Assembly (NCBI GenBank): GCA_900095095.1
Contig: FMBT01000610.1
Span: forward strand, 1-38,261
DNA length: 38,261 nucleotides
Source of the DNA: Fragilariopsis cylindrus CCMP1102
Taxonomy: Eukaryota > Bacillariophyta > Bacillariophyceae > Bacillariales > Bacillariaceae
Direction: 5' to 3'
The notes below the pieces were generated by a model. The model searched no databases. It saw nothing but the letters and a program-made list of their open reading frames with translations, and had not been told where the DNA came from. The translations under genes and the position numbers were made by a program. Shown piece by piece: positions 1 through 9,524 of the stretch (position 1 is its first letter; each line of letters opens with the position of its first letter).

Positions 1-2
1 CT

Positions 3-752
3 GGAATACAACTTAAGATACTACTACTTGAAGTATTACCGAGACATACAAAGCTCCGTGTACTGAATTTTAAAGATAATCATATTGAAAGTTTACAACC
101 TATTATTGATGGCATCAATGGAATATCATCTGGACAGATTTTACCTTCAAGAACGGCATCACCAATTTTCAACAATCACATCACTCATATTTTTTTAGAC
201 GGCAATCCCGTAGTTGAGAACATCAAGAAAGATAACAGAGAGAAGAAGGCGTTGTTGACATGTCTACAATACTACAAGAGAGTCTATAGCATCGTACCTA
301 AGCCGTTGTGGTCACACCCATTCGATACCGAGATCGTATACGCGTTGAGAATGAACAAAGCTGGACAGGTTCTTCTAGTTGATGGCGGGACCGGCACAAG
401 TGGCAGTACTGATTTCAATCTTCCTCTCTCTATATGGCCAACGGTATTAAAACGTGCGCTTGACCAATCGCTATCATATACTCATAAGATTCTACCATTT
501 GAACGATCTCTACTATTTACTAATCCTAATAAGAACGATGTCTCGGTTGTCTACGATCTATTAAGAAATGGACCAATCATACAAGCGATTGCAGATCCAC
601 GACGAGGCGTCAACAGGAACAGCTCAAACATCATCATCAACAACAACAACAACAACAAGAGAAACCGGAAACAAAAACTTTCACTCGATTCATCGATGTC
701 ATCTGGATCACTACCACGTCGATCTCGTCGTCTCCGTAGTCACGTCGAATGA
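3..752 (+). CDS. Leucine-rich-repeat protein, 3' part (5' end outside window)
   Basis: An open frame runs from base 3 to the TGA at 750-752, about 249 codons, with no start in the window, so the gene begins upstream. The first residues show a degenerate leucine-rich repeat (LRVLNFKDNHIESL) followed by FLDGNP. A conserved-looking block follows with ALRMNKAGQ and FNLPLSIWPTVLKRAL. I recall this as a common C-terminal block of cytosolic diatom LRR proteins, so family membership is recalled knowledge and was not searched. The last 50 residues are low-complexity: an Asn run near 635-660, then basic and Ser-rich, ending with an Arg-rich stretch. There is no membrane segment and no visible catalytic motif. 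The role is unknown; LRR proteins usually bind other proteins. The frame is firm and the LRR call is fairly sure. Confidence 0.72.
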   Translation, partial: GIQLKILLLEVLPRHTKLRVLNFKDNHIESLQPIIDGINGISSGQILPSRTASPIFNNHITHIFLDGNPVVENIKKDNREKKALLTCLQYYKRVYSIVPKPLWSHPFDTEIVYALRMNKAGQVLLVDGGTGTSGSTDFNLPLSIWPTVLKRALDQSLSYTHKILPFERSLLFTNPNKNDVSVVYDLLRNGPIIQAIADPRRGVNRNSSNIIINNNNNNKRNRKQKLSLDSSMSSGSLPRRSRRLRSHVE

Positions 753-1216
753 TACAAAATTAAAATCGTCATCAAAAATTATGATACCTCCGTGATCGAC
801 TAAAATGAATTCAAAGATACACCACACCTGCTGCGAACAATAAGAGTAAAATGTAGTTTTTACTGTATGAATTATTACGCTACATTTACACTCCTGATTG
901 CATATAAAATCGTAGGTACAGTAGAAGTACAATACAACTTCGAACAAGTTACTTATAACAAGTTTTATGAAACCATGAACCTTTACTTCTCTCTAAATAT
1001 AATTATAGATAATTGCATTTGTATCAAAACACCCAATTATTGCCTATACCTGTGTAGTTTAATAAGTAACTAAATAATTCTGACAATAACAGTGCCATGA
1101 AGGAATGAATACAATTTATTCGAATTGTAACTATTTTGATGTGCGTATTTGGGAGAGGTTAATATTATGGATGGAGAGATCACATGCCCAGGACTTACAG
1201 TAGATAGATATTATTA
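753..1216. other. Intergenic, between convergent genes
   Basis: About 460 bases of AT-rich DNA between the 3' ends of the LRR gene (+) and the HA-repeat gene (-). I see no RNA gene, no repeat and no convincing ORF. Polyadenylation signals of both genes probably fall here, but no clear signal was identified. Confidence 0.6.
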
Positions 1217-2534
1217 TTATCTTTTGGGTACTCTATTCACTGACCAAAGAAAATCGATGGAGTTCAAAAGTTTCATACGCTTTTCCATTAAGTTCTTCTT
1301 CCTGTAACATTGCCTTTGTGTAGAGACCCAACAACCAAGATGAGAAGAATCCGCTTTAAAGTGTTGATAAACATTAGTAGAATTGTGCATATTCTTGTAC
1401 GCCACAAGCCTACTGTATCCATTGCGCATCAAATCGATCCCAAACAAAACCAATTGATTCAAGAAGTTTGATCTGTTGTACAGAAAGAACGTGGTCATTA
1501 TACTTATATTTGCGCCTTTGCGTACTAACCCACTGTCCAAGTTTTGGATCTACTTGATATCTGTGAGAAACATTAGTAGAATTGTGTTGATTCCTGTAGG
1601 CGACAAGTCTCTGGTACATTTCTTCCCATGGTACTATCTCTTTCATTTCCCAGACAAATCCGATACAATCCAAACGTCTTACACGGTGATCTGCTATAGT
1701 TCTATGCTTGTAGAATTGGCGTTGATTACTGACCCATGTTCCGAGTTTTGGATCTGCTTCATAACTAATAGGAACAGTAGTGGACTTGTATTCCTTTTTG
1801 TAGGCAACAAGTTGCTGGAACATATCATCCCATTTTTTATTCTGTAACGTGGAGTATCTCATTGTGCTTTTTCTTTTTGTCTTTGATTTTGCTGCGGATG
1901 ATACATCTCTGTCGTTATCATTATCGACATTTTCTGAGTGAAGCAAGCACTAATTCCCTGCGGTCCACGATTCGTAACCGTCATCATTATTGCCATTGCT
2001 GCTGCTATTGCTGCTGCTATTGCTATTGCTATCGTTAAAGGTGACGTTCACCTTGTGATCGCTATCATCCTCTTCTCTCGCCTTTTTCTTGGTAGCAATC
2101 TTTCCATTGGGATCATCATCGTTGCCGTTTGCATGATCGACCACAGCAGCAGCAGTGGTGACGTATTGTTCATCCTTATTGTATGTGCTACTTTCTTCTT
2201 GTTTAATGGAATCGACATTTACTAACAGTTGGCCGCCGTCATCGCATAGTCTCCTTTTCTTTTTGGGAAGAGGATCTATCGGTATTTCGTCGTCAGACCC
2301 AGCGGTGGTGTCCTCATTCTCATTCTCATTGTTATTACTATTACTATTACTGTTGTTGTTGTTGTTGTTCTTAGCCGGTAACAGCCAACACCAATTTCCT
2401 TTCTTCCAATCAGAGTAGTCGTAATCGTCGTCGCAATAATAAGCACCCGTGGCAGTGCTTTCTTTGTAGTTTATTTTGGTAACGTCATTACCATCGTAAT
2501 CATCATTCGCTTCCTCTTTCTTGACTAAACAATT
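1217..2534 (-). pseudogene. Helicase-associated (HA) repeat protein, broken by a stop and a frameshift
   Basis: Read on the minus strand, a single frame runs from 2534 to about 1410 apart from one in-frame TAG at 1950-1952. It then needs a one-base shift near 1415-1425 to reach the end at 1217. The N-terminal half is acidic and Asn-rich with a motif WKKGNWCWLLP (about 2377-2408) and a second, shorter copy WTAGN-stop-CLL. The TAG falls where the first copy has Trp, so it looks like a TGG to TAG change. The C-terminal half has three HA repeats of about 65 residues: WDDMFQQLVAYKKE, WEEMYQRLVAYRNQ and YSRLVAYKN, each followed by LGxWVSxQR. The shift lies at the start of repeat 3. No ATG begins the frame. 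ATTGTTTAG just upstream of 2534 could be a 3' splice site, with a candidate first exon starting at ATG 2611-2609. HA repeats are expanded in diatoms and are presumed nucleic-acid binding. Sequencing error is possible, but two different lesions favour decay. Confidence 0.75.
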
Positions 2535-3086
2535 TCAATCATCATGATTCACATTACTTGTACTACGATTGTCGTACTTGTACTTTTATCTTGTGGCTCT
2601 CTGAAGCCCATTGATGTGATGTGTGAGTGGCGAATTAAGAGGAAGCCATCGATATTGAATGCAAGAGGGAAATGGGGGATAATATGGTTCTGTCTGAAAG
2701 CTGAAAGGGGGAAGAGGGAGATTATTATGGGACTGGATTTGATCACGGACTAGATTCACCGATACAGGACTGATTTCTTCTTTGTTTGATCTTTTTCTTG
2801 TGTTCAAAATTCTTATAAAACTGATCATCATATCAAAATCTATTGTCGTCTCAGTCTATATTGCGTACATAAAACAAAAACCACAAACACTCATTATAAG
2901 CAAGAACGTCCGCGTCAACAGTAGTAAGAAGCGCGGCACTGGTACCATTCATATGAGTGACCCATGACAAAGTAAGAAGAAAGAAGGAAAGCTTTTGTGT
3001 GCGAGAGAGAGAGAGAAAGGCGGAAGTGATGATAGCATAACAATAACACATCACATCGCAGTACAGTACAGCACAGTACATTCACC
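2535..3086. other. Divergent intergenic region (HA gene / SulP gene)
   Basis: This stretch separates two divergently read genes, so it should hold both promoters. It contains a (GA)n run near 3002-3015 and CAGTACAGTACAGCACAGTACA just before the ATG at 3087. A first exon of the HA gene may lie in 2550-2611 on the minus strand. No RNA gene or mobile element was seen. Confidence 0.5.
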
Positions 3087-3599
3087 ATGGGCAGAGAAAA
3101 TAACCACAACAATGATAGTAATAATTCCGGTGACGGGGATGGTGACAATAACTTAATGGGATTGTTCGCTCCTCCTCCTCCTCCTCCCCAACAATCGGGC
3201 GAAACCGATGCCCTCCTCCAATCAATAGTATCAGTAGTATCAGCTGACAACAACAACAACAACAATCACAACGACGATATGAGATTAACGATCCGTGAAG
3301 ACGAAGTCGAGAATCTCACTACTCCTCTATGTTACGGAAGCAGTACCACCAGTAGCAGGCATAAGCACAACAATGAAGCTGCTGCTGCTGCTGATGTTGT
3401 TGGTGGTCAAGATTTCTTCATATCAAAAACACATGATGTATCATCAGAATCAGTGGCTGGCGTTCCCTACAGGAACAACAACAAAGATGTTTCATGTTTA
3501 TTTGCGTCACCATCATCGGCATTTCCATCTTCAAAAACAACTCAAACAACAATAACAACAACAACACCATCATTTGTTAAACCATGTCATCCTGTTTGA
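3087..3599 (+). CDS. N-terminal Asn/Thr-rich ORF overlapping the SulP start
   Basis: A 170-codon ORF starts at a well-placed ATG (caccATGG) and ends at TGA 3597-3599. The protein is hydrophilic: MGRENNHNNDSNN, a Pro run, an Asn run near codon 55, poly-Ala, and Thr-rich at the end. It looks like the disordered N-terminal tail often found before the membrane part of fungal and stramenopile SulP proteins. It is in a different frame from the transporter, whose ATG (3584) lies 16 bases inside this ORF and directly after an in-frame TAA (3578-3580). No AG acceptor occurs between 3580 and about 3690, so splicing cannot easily join the two. It may be a true N-terminal exon separated by an indel, or a long overlapping upstream ORF. 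I cannot decide between these. Confidence 0.45.
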   Translation: MGRENNHNNDSNNSGDGDGDNNLMGLFAPPPPPPQQSGETDALLQSIVSVVSADNNNNNNHNDDMRLTIREDEVENLTTPLCYGSSTTSSRHKHNNEAAAAADVVGGQDFFISKTHDVSSESVAGVPYRNNNKDVSCLFASPSSAFPSSKTTQTTITTTTPSFVKPCHPV

Positions 3600-6500
3600 T
3601 ACCGTATACATCATTATCGACGTGGTTGGGTGGGATTATGTTTGTTCTGTATCATGTTGTATTTTGTATGGCCAATGGTGGTTCAATAACAAGACCATAT
3701 TCTGGTATAAGTATGATTGGTGATATGGCACGATATACTGCTGTTGGTATTATGGTATCCTGTCCATTTTTAATATATCGATTAAGTGATCGTCACAACA
3801 TTATTGGTATACCAGCTATGTTCCCATCCACAGATTTATTCTTAGCACCATTTATGGCAGAAGCTGCTTCTGTCATTGATAAATGTATAACACAGGATAT
3901 TAATTCTGGTTTATTCATTCTTAATAATAATCATAGTCCTGATGACGACGAGGCATTGATCATTACTCGATTATGGTTCGGTTCATTTGCGGTAGTTATT
4001 TCATTTGGAATGATGTTGTCGGGGTTTCTTTTGATAGTCGCATCAAAGAATAAACTTGCTAATTTAGGGTAAGTTAAGTTAAGTTGAGTTGCTTTTGGGG
4101 GTTGTTGTTTTTGATGTTGATGCTGTCGCATTTTTTTTGACTGATTGAATCGAATTATAAACACTCCTCACAGAATGAAGTTACTTTGTCTTTTGTTAAA
4201 TAATTGTAGTACATTTTTACCGTATGGTGTATTGTGTGGATTTTTTTCTGCCGTCGGAATCCTCATGTGGAAGCTTGCTATCACTATAGGTGTGTTATGC
4301 TATGTTATTACGTTGACTATTTTCGTCTATTTGACTCACAATAATACCTAACAAACTAACTTACACGCCGGTATTGTTTTCTCTTCTATTCAGATACACC
4401 TGCTAGTACAGACAATACTACTACAACTACTGATTCGAGTGGTGACGACCGTTATAACGATTGGATGATGATTATTATACATCACATACCAAGTTTAATT
4501 GTTGGTATCGCAATGAATCGATTAGGACCGAAACATCCTTTCTTTGTTACAGGATTAATTATTGCAACAATGATTGTATTTTATTTGGTTCTATACTTTT
4601 ACCCAGGACTTTCGTTAGACGACTGGTTCTATTCACATGATGAATTGAGATCATCAATGTCATCATCTGCAACCTCATTATTGACATCGTCGTCAGTAAC
4701 ATCAACGTCAACAACCACCCCGACTCTTTTGTTACCTTATGTACCACCCAACCCTCTCGGTACATGGTTTGCGATATGGGAACAATACGTATATTGGAAG
4801 GCTGTACTATTAGGTGCAGAACAGATGATTGCATTAGCAATTTTGTACTTATTACGAGCATCGATACATGCAACAGCATTGAAGAAGAATACATTCAATT
4901 TAGTTCGCCGTGTACCAATTGCTGTAACTACGAAGGACAAGGCTGAGGAGGGAGGCAACATTAGAAATAATGACGATGATGACTTTTTCGATGATTCCTC
5001 TGACTTGATGGCAGGACATCATCGTCGAAAGTCTTTTAATACCTCAGCGTCTTCATCAACCATGACACAAAAAGCATACGATAGAGCAAATCAATTGGCT
5101 AAATCGGTTAGAGATGGAGTTGAAATCGTTAATTTGAGTCTGTCAGACAAACAAGCCTTGAAAGGGAAGCGGTGTGGCAGTCCCATTCGACGTAACAATC
5201 GGCAACGTCAGCATCGTAAGTGTTCCACTGCCTCCACTGCCTCCACTGCTACAGCTGTCGTCGCCAATATCAATACTGCTACTGGTACTATCAATGACAA
5301 TGGTAGGCTATTAGATTTGCCGTCGCACCGATCGAACTTCTCGACGACGACACAATCCTTCTTCAATGAAGAACGAAACAATCCTACTACTATTGCATCC
5401 AGTGGTGATGATGATAAAACCACCGTGACCAAAAATGATGTCATCGACTACGTGGAAATCCGGCCTTCTCATTCAGACTTGACGGTAGAAGAAATATTCA
5501 TCGAATACGGATTTGGGTTTTTCATTACAGCGATTTGTGGTGGTGTCGGTTGCTGTCCCACGATCGCAACGTCTAACACCATGTACGCAGTCGGTGCTGG
5601 TTCGGCTGCACCACAGTATCTTTCTATCTTTTTGTTACTGGTTGTATTTTACTGTTCAGGATTTGAAATCGTCCAGTATATCCCGAAGACAGCATTTTCG
5701 TCTCTTTTGGTGCTGAGTGCTGCAGATAATATCGTTACTTGGTTCATTAAACCACTTTCCAAAATGGACACATTATTAGAATGGGCAGTCGTTCCGGTCA
5801 TCATGTTGTGTTCGGTTTTAATTGGTATGCTTCAATCGATTGTTCTAGGTATTGCCGTTTCAACCTTTATTGTTGTGGCGGCATTTTTTCGAGTAGGCGT
5901 TGTCAAGTACGATGCGTCAGGATTGGAGATCCGATCGCGAATCGAACGATCATTGGACCAATCGGTGTGGTTGGATACACATGGCGACGACATCCGTGTA
6001 GTTGTCTTACAAAACTATCTCTTTTTCGGAAACGCAACGTCGATACTCCGGTACGTCGAGACGATGTTTGAAGAGATCCCCTTGAATGAATCAATACGAT
6101 TGGATTTTCCGATCCCACCTGTGCCGAAGATATTAGTGTTGGATCTTTCTTTGATTACGGGAATGGACACGTCCTCGGTCGACGTATTCATGGATATTTG
6201 GCGGATGTGCAAAATTAACGACTGCAAACTATACGTATGCGGATTGTCTCCTCGACTGAAAAAGACCTTTGCGAGAGGCGGAATAATACCCGATACGAAG
6301 GGACCGAAAAAATCTCGAAGTTTATTGTACATGTCCGATTTGGATTATGGCTTAGGAAAGGCAGAAGATGTTTTGATCCATTTAGATATGGGCGACTTTG
6401 CTATCCAATCGCTGTTCCATTTAGAGAAAAAGGGAGCTTCCGGTTTCCACGTCGCCCTTCAAAAAATCGATCGACTACACGGCCTAGAAATGAGCAAAGA

Positions 6501-7217
6501 ATTGCTGGGATTAGAACCATATACAAGGTTAGTAACATTAAGCGAAGGACAGATTTTATTTGGGGATGGAGGAGTAATATCTGAGAAAGACCACGGTTTA
6601 TTTTTCATTGAAGTCGGAATGATACGAGTCGAAGACGACAGTTCCGGTAGAACTAATACAAGGACAGGAGGTTCAACTCGTTGGAATAATTCCTTGGGCA
6701 GTAATGCTAACACACTAAGAGGTAAACACGCTCGTTTAGATGCCGCTGCACGACAGGCCGCTCTGGGTAAATCCGCAGGGGGTATGGCAATATCCAAATC
6801 GAATTGTATGCGAATCGCAACAGCTGGTCCCGGTTGGTAAGTACATTTTTCCTTCATTATCGTGCTATTGCAATCAATTTGGAATCTGCGTGCTCACATT
6901 CCTTCTTTCTCTCTCTCTCTCCCCCCCCCCCCCCTTTGCCCCTCAATTCTAGGGTCATCGGTACACACGAGTTTGCGACGGGGCAGCATTCACCACACAT
7001 ATTCAAAGCCACTACCAAGGTGAAAATGCATCACATTCGATTCGACGATCTCCGAAAGGTTGAGGAAGAAAATCCAACCTTAGTCCTGAGGTTATACAAA
7101 ATTTTGGCACACGTCATGGCTCGGAAGGAAGAGGACACAGTCGCCCATCTTTCAACTTTGCACAATATCTTGAGTTCTCCTGCCCATTCTAAACCTATCC
7201 GTAGGTCACGAGCTTAG
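3584..7217 (+). CDS. SulP/SLC26-family anion transporter with STAS and cNMP-like C-terminus
   Basis: A multi-pass membrane transporter of the SulP family, closest in style to fungal YGR125W-type proteins. Exons that keep the frame are 3584..4068, 4210..4289, 4394..6836 and 6953..7217 (1090 codons). The donors are GTAAGT, GTGTGT and GTAAGT, and all acceptors end in AG. Hydrophobic segments begin at once (TWLGGIMFVLYHVVFCMA) and include FLPYGVLCGFFSAVGILMW across the exon 2/3 junction. After a long disordered cytosolic loop (codons about 340-520 of the joined protein) the membrane core resumes with GFGFFITAICGGVGCCPT. A STAS domain follows (ILVLDLSLITGMDTSSVD, the usual anti-sigma-antagonist strand-helix). 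The end (GQILFGDGG, then GPGWVIGTHEF across the last junction, then LRLYKILAHVMARKEE) resembles a split cyclic-nucleotide-binding domain. The substrate is unknown: sulfate or another anion, or basic amino acids as for the yeast relative. The true N-terminus is uncertain because of the overlapping ORF at 3087. Confidence 0.85.
4069..4209 (+). other. Intron 1 of the SulP gene
   Basis: 141 bases, with a GTAAGT donor after LANLG and a TTGTAG acceptor before TFLPYG. The donor is followed by a short tandem run of AAGTT. The protein reads smoothly across the junction and the phase is kept. Confidence 0.75.
4290..4393 (+). other. Intron 2 of the SulP gene
   Basis: 104 bases, GTGTGT donor, TCTATTCAG acceptor. 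Joining gives LAITI then DTPASTDN, and moves the reading to the frame of the long third exon. Confidence 0.75.
6837..6952 (+). other. Intron 3 of the SulP gene, with extreme pyrimidine tract
   Basis: 116 bases, GTAAGT donor, AATTCTAG acceptor. Joining gives GPGW then VIGTHEF. The 3' half holds a (CT)n run followed by 14 C at about 6921-6934, a long pure pyrimidine tract just before the acceptor. Confidence 0.8.
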
Positions 7218-7352
7218 ACACGAATATATACGACACCATTTCCTCCGGAATAGGTTTTTTTGGGCTTACGTAGTGCGTACTACAACACCAGCCACTATCA
7301 GAAATGCAATAGATTGTATTATGTATATCCCAATAAAGTCTAAAAGATAATA

Positions 7353-7718
7353 TTAGAATGGTCTATACCTAAATGTTTCGATAATAATATCATGTACTAT
7401 ATTTACAGTCAGGTTTAATGTTGCATGGGGAGTCTTCTTCGTTGTTACAGGAGTCTCAATTTTCTTGACTTCGACTTCGACATCAAAATCAACATCGTTA
7501 GCTTTTTCTTCTTCGTCGTCATCATCATCATCATAATCGTTTGTGTAGTGGTTGCTGATATATGGTGTCGAATCCTCAGATATGGATTTTGTTGCATGGG
7601 GAGTATCCCTTGTTGGTGTTACGTTTGGCACTGATGATGCTGATTTTGATGCTGATGCTGATGCTAATTTAGATGCTGATACTGATTTAGATGCTGATGC
7701 TGATCTCGTTACCGTCAT
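7353..7718 (-). CDS. Possible small Ser/Ala- and Asp/Glu-rich protein
   Basis: A 121-codon ATG-started ORF, convergent with the SulP gene. The N-terminal third is a Ser-Ala-Lys repeat (SASASKSVSASK), the middle is an Asp/Glu run, and TPHAT occurs twice (about codons 39 and 96). It has no signal peptide or known domain. The Ser-Ala part comes from a GATGCT-type triplet repeat at 7639-7704, so the frame may be open simply because the DNA is repetitive. A real gene is possible but unproven. Confidence 0.25.
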   Translation of the reverse strand: MTVTRSASASKSVSASKLASASASKSASSVPNVTPTRDTPHATKSISEDSTPYISNHYTNDYDDDDDDEEEKANDVDFDVEVEVKKIETPVTTKKTPHATLNLTVNIVHDIIIETFRYRPF

Positions 7719-8064
7719 TTCATTTTTTCCGTGGGCGGGTGAGCAAAATCATCTTTTGTGTGTGTCAATCATAGTACTGTTGTACAGTATCATACGATCT
7801 TCTTTCTGCGACATTTCCATCTGTAACGGACTAATTGTAATAACTCTATTGTACGTACAAAGTAGTTACTAGCTGGTCCTAGTTACCGTAACGTACAGAA
7901 ATAATGTTGTTGTGAATGAGATCTAAAATCTTTGTTTGCACGTAAATTTGTCATTGACATTTTCTATTTTTAGGACGTTTTTATGATAGATGGTTTGACT
8001 GCTTATTTATTTTTGCGAACTTTTGACTCTTCAACAAAATTGAAAAAGCGCACGCACAGGGTCA
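7719..8064. other. Intergenic
   Basis: AT-rich DNA before the foldback element. I see no gene, RNA or clear repeat. CACAGGGTCAGG near 8054-8066 resembles CACAGGGCCAGG near 8937-8948 inside the element. Confidence 0.5.
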
Positions 8065-8132
8065 GGAACATCCTCGATTTAAAAAATATCGAAAATCGCC
8101 GAATATTCACAGCCCCCACCGTGCGCGCGCGA

Positions 8133-8273
8133 CATGAGTCGAGTGGTTGGTCGACTCATCACTCGACTCAGAGTCGAGTGCTCGACTCTGAGTCGAGCGC
8201 TCAACTCACCACTCGACTCAGAGTCGAGTGCTCGACTCTGAGTCGAGCGCTCGACTCTGAGTCGAGTGATTTG
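8133..8273. repeat. Left array of CTCGACTC/GAGTCGAG palindromes
   Basis: Alternating CTCGACTC and GAGTCGAG units form odd palindromes such as CTCGACTCAGAGTCGAG, separated by two- to five-base spacers (TG, CG, AT). Each can fold as an 8-bp stem with a one-base loop. The array is within the left arm of the foldback element. Confidence 0.9.
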
Positions 8274-8956
8274 ACTTAATTTCTAGTCTGGTCCAAGGAA
8301 AATATTTTTTTAAGGTTTTCACTTGTATTACAACATCATAACAATGGGAATGTAATGAATCTTATCTCCATCAATATGGGCCCAATTAATACAAACTTTA
8401 TAGACGAAATATAGATATTCGTACGCTTAATAGAGGCAAAAAGTTTCGCTGTGATTTGATTGTTTAGAAAAAATTCTATAGGACAATTACTAAGAATTGA
8501 AATGGAAAACTACCGTATTCACATCAACATGAAAATGGAAATGTAACGAATTTAAGCTCCATCAATATGGATTCATTTAATACAAAATTTATAGACGAAA
8601 TATAGATGTTTGTACTGTTAATAGACACGAAAAATTTCGGTTGAATTTGGTTGTTTAGGGGAAATGTTACGAGGACGTATGTGGGTAGCAGGCACATTGT
8701 GACGTTTCGAAATTTGCCTGCCACCCACATAAATCCTCATAAAATCTTTTCCAAACAACCAAATCACACCAAAACTTTTTGTCTGTATTAACAGTACAAA
8801 TATCTATATTTCGTCTATGAAGTTTATTGTAAAAAGACCCATATTGATGGAGATTTAATTTATTACATTCCCATTGTCTGTATCCATGGAAATAATTTTC
8901 TATTACAAGGTGTTCGAATACAAGTGAAAACTAGGACACAGGGCCAGGCAAAAAAT

Positions 8957-9107
8957 CGCTTGAGTCGAGCGTTCAACTCTGAGTCGAGTGATGAGTCGAG
9001 CGCTCAACTCATCACTCGACTCAGAGTCGAGTGCTCGACTCAGAGTCGAGCGCTCGACTCATCACTCGACTCAGAGTCGAGTGCTCGACTCATCACTCGA
9101 CTCATGT
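8957..9107. repeat. Right array of CTCGACTC/GAGTCGAG palindromes
   Basis: The counterpart of the left array, in inverted order within the right arm. It mixes full palindromes with ACTCATCACTCGACTC spacers. Some units have drifted (TTCAACTC, CTCAACTC). Confidence 0.9.
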
Positions 9108-9169
9108 CGCGCGCAGGGGGGGTACGATTTTTCGCTGATTTTGGGTTTTTTTTAAATCGAGGATGTTCC

Positions 9170-9524
9170 AGCCAAGCAAACTTTCCAAAGAAGAGAAGAA
9201 GAGAAAGAAACCCAATCACAAATTCTCTACGATTCAAATTAACCAGCCAATAAGCAGAAGGCAGACACAAAACAGTGGTGTTGCATTTTCAAACACACAC
9301 CAATAAGAAAGATGGCAATTCTTCCAAAAGAAACCTATTTTCCATCGATCTAAAATTACAAAACAGGTTCAACACAAACGACAACAAATATAATAATAAT
9401 AAAAGAAAGAAAGACGATCGAAGTTCTTTATTATTACACGTTACGTTACACGAAATTGACTTTTGTTTCTTCCACCTGTGACACAACACAACACAACACA
9501 AGATACAGGAAATAATACAATACA
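9170..9524. other. Upstream region of the PTOX gene
   Basis: A 355-base gap between the foldback element and the PTOX start. It is purine-rich on the plus strand (AAGAAGAGAAGAAGAGAAAG near 9188-9208) and has a (CACAA)n run at 9481-9500 in the probable 5' leader. The element end therefore lies very close to the promoter. Confidence 0.6.

Larger units (their letters stand above)
8065..9169. mobile_element. Non-autonomous foldback/MITE-like element with terminal inverted repeats
   Basis: The ends are inverted copies: GGAACATCCTCGATTTAAAA from 8065, and its complement ending at 9169. The symmetry continues inward: GCGCGCGACATGAGTCGAG near 8124 and its complement near 9096-9114, then two GAGTCGAG arrays. 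TTTTCACTTGTATT (about 8318) faces AATACAAGTGAAAA (about 8916), and ATGGGAATGTAATGAAT faces its near complement at about 8865-8878. The centre, near 8700, is a hairpin of GTGGGTAGCAGGCA with TGCCTGCCACCCAC. The left half carries an extra tandem copy of a roughly 190-base unit (about 8341 and about 8531), so the symmetry is off-centre. No coding region was found and no target-site duplication is obvious. Similar pieces occur near 30630-30800 and 32575-32690, which points to a family. Confidence 0.75.

Noticed and set aside
8133..8273. Regular short repeats resembling a CRISPR array
   Set aside because: The repeats are contiguous palindromes with two- to five-base spacers, there are no cas genes, and the context is a eukaryotic genome.
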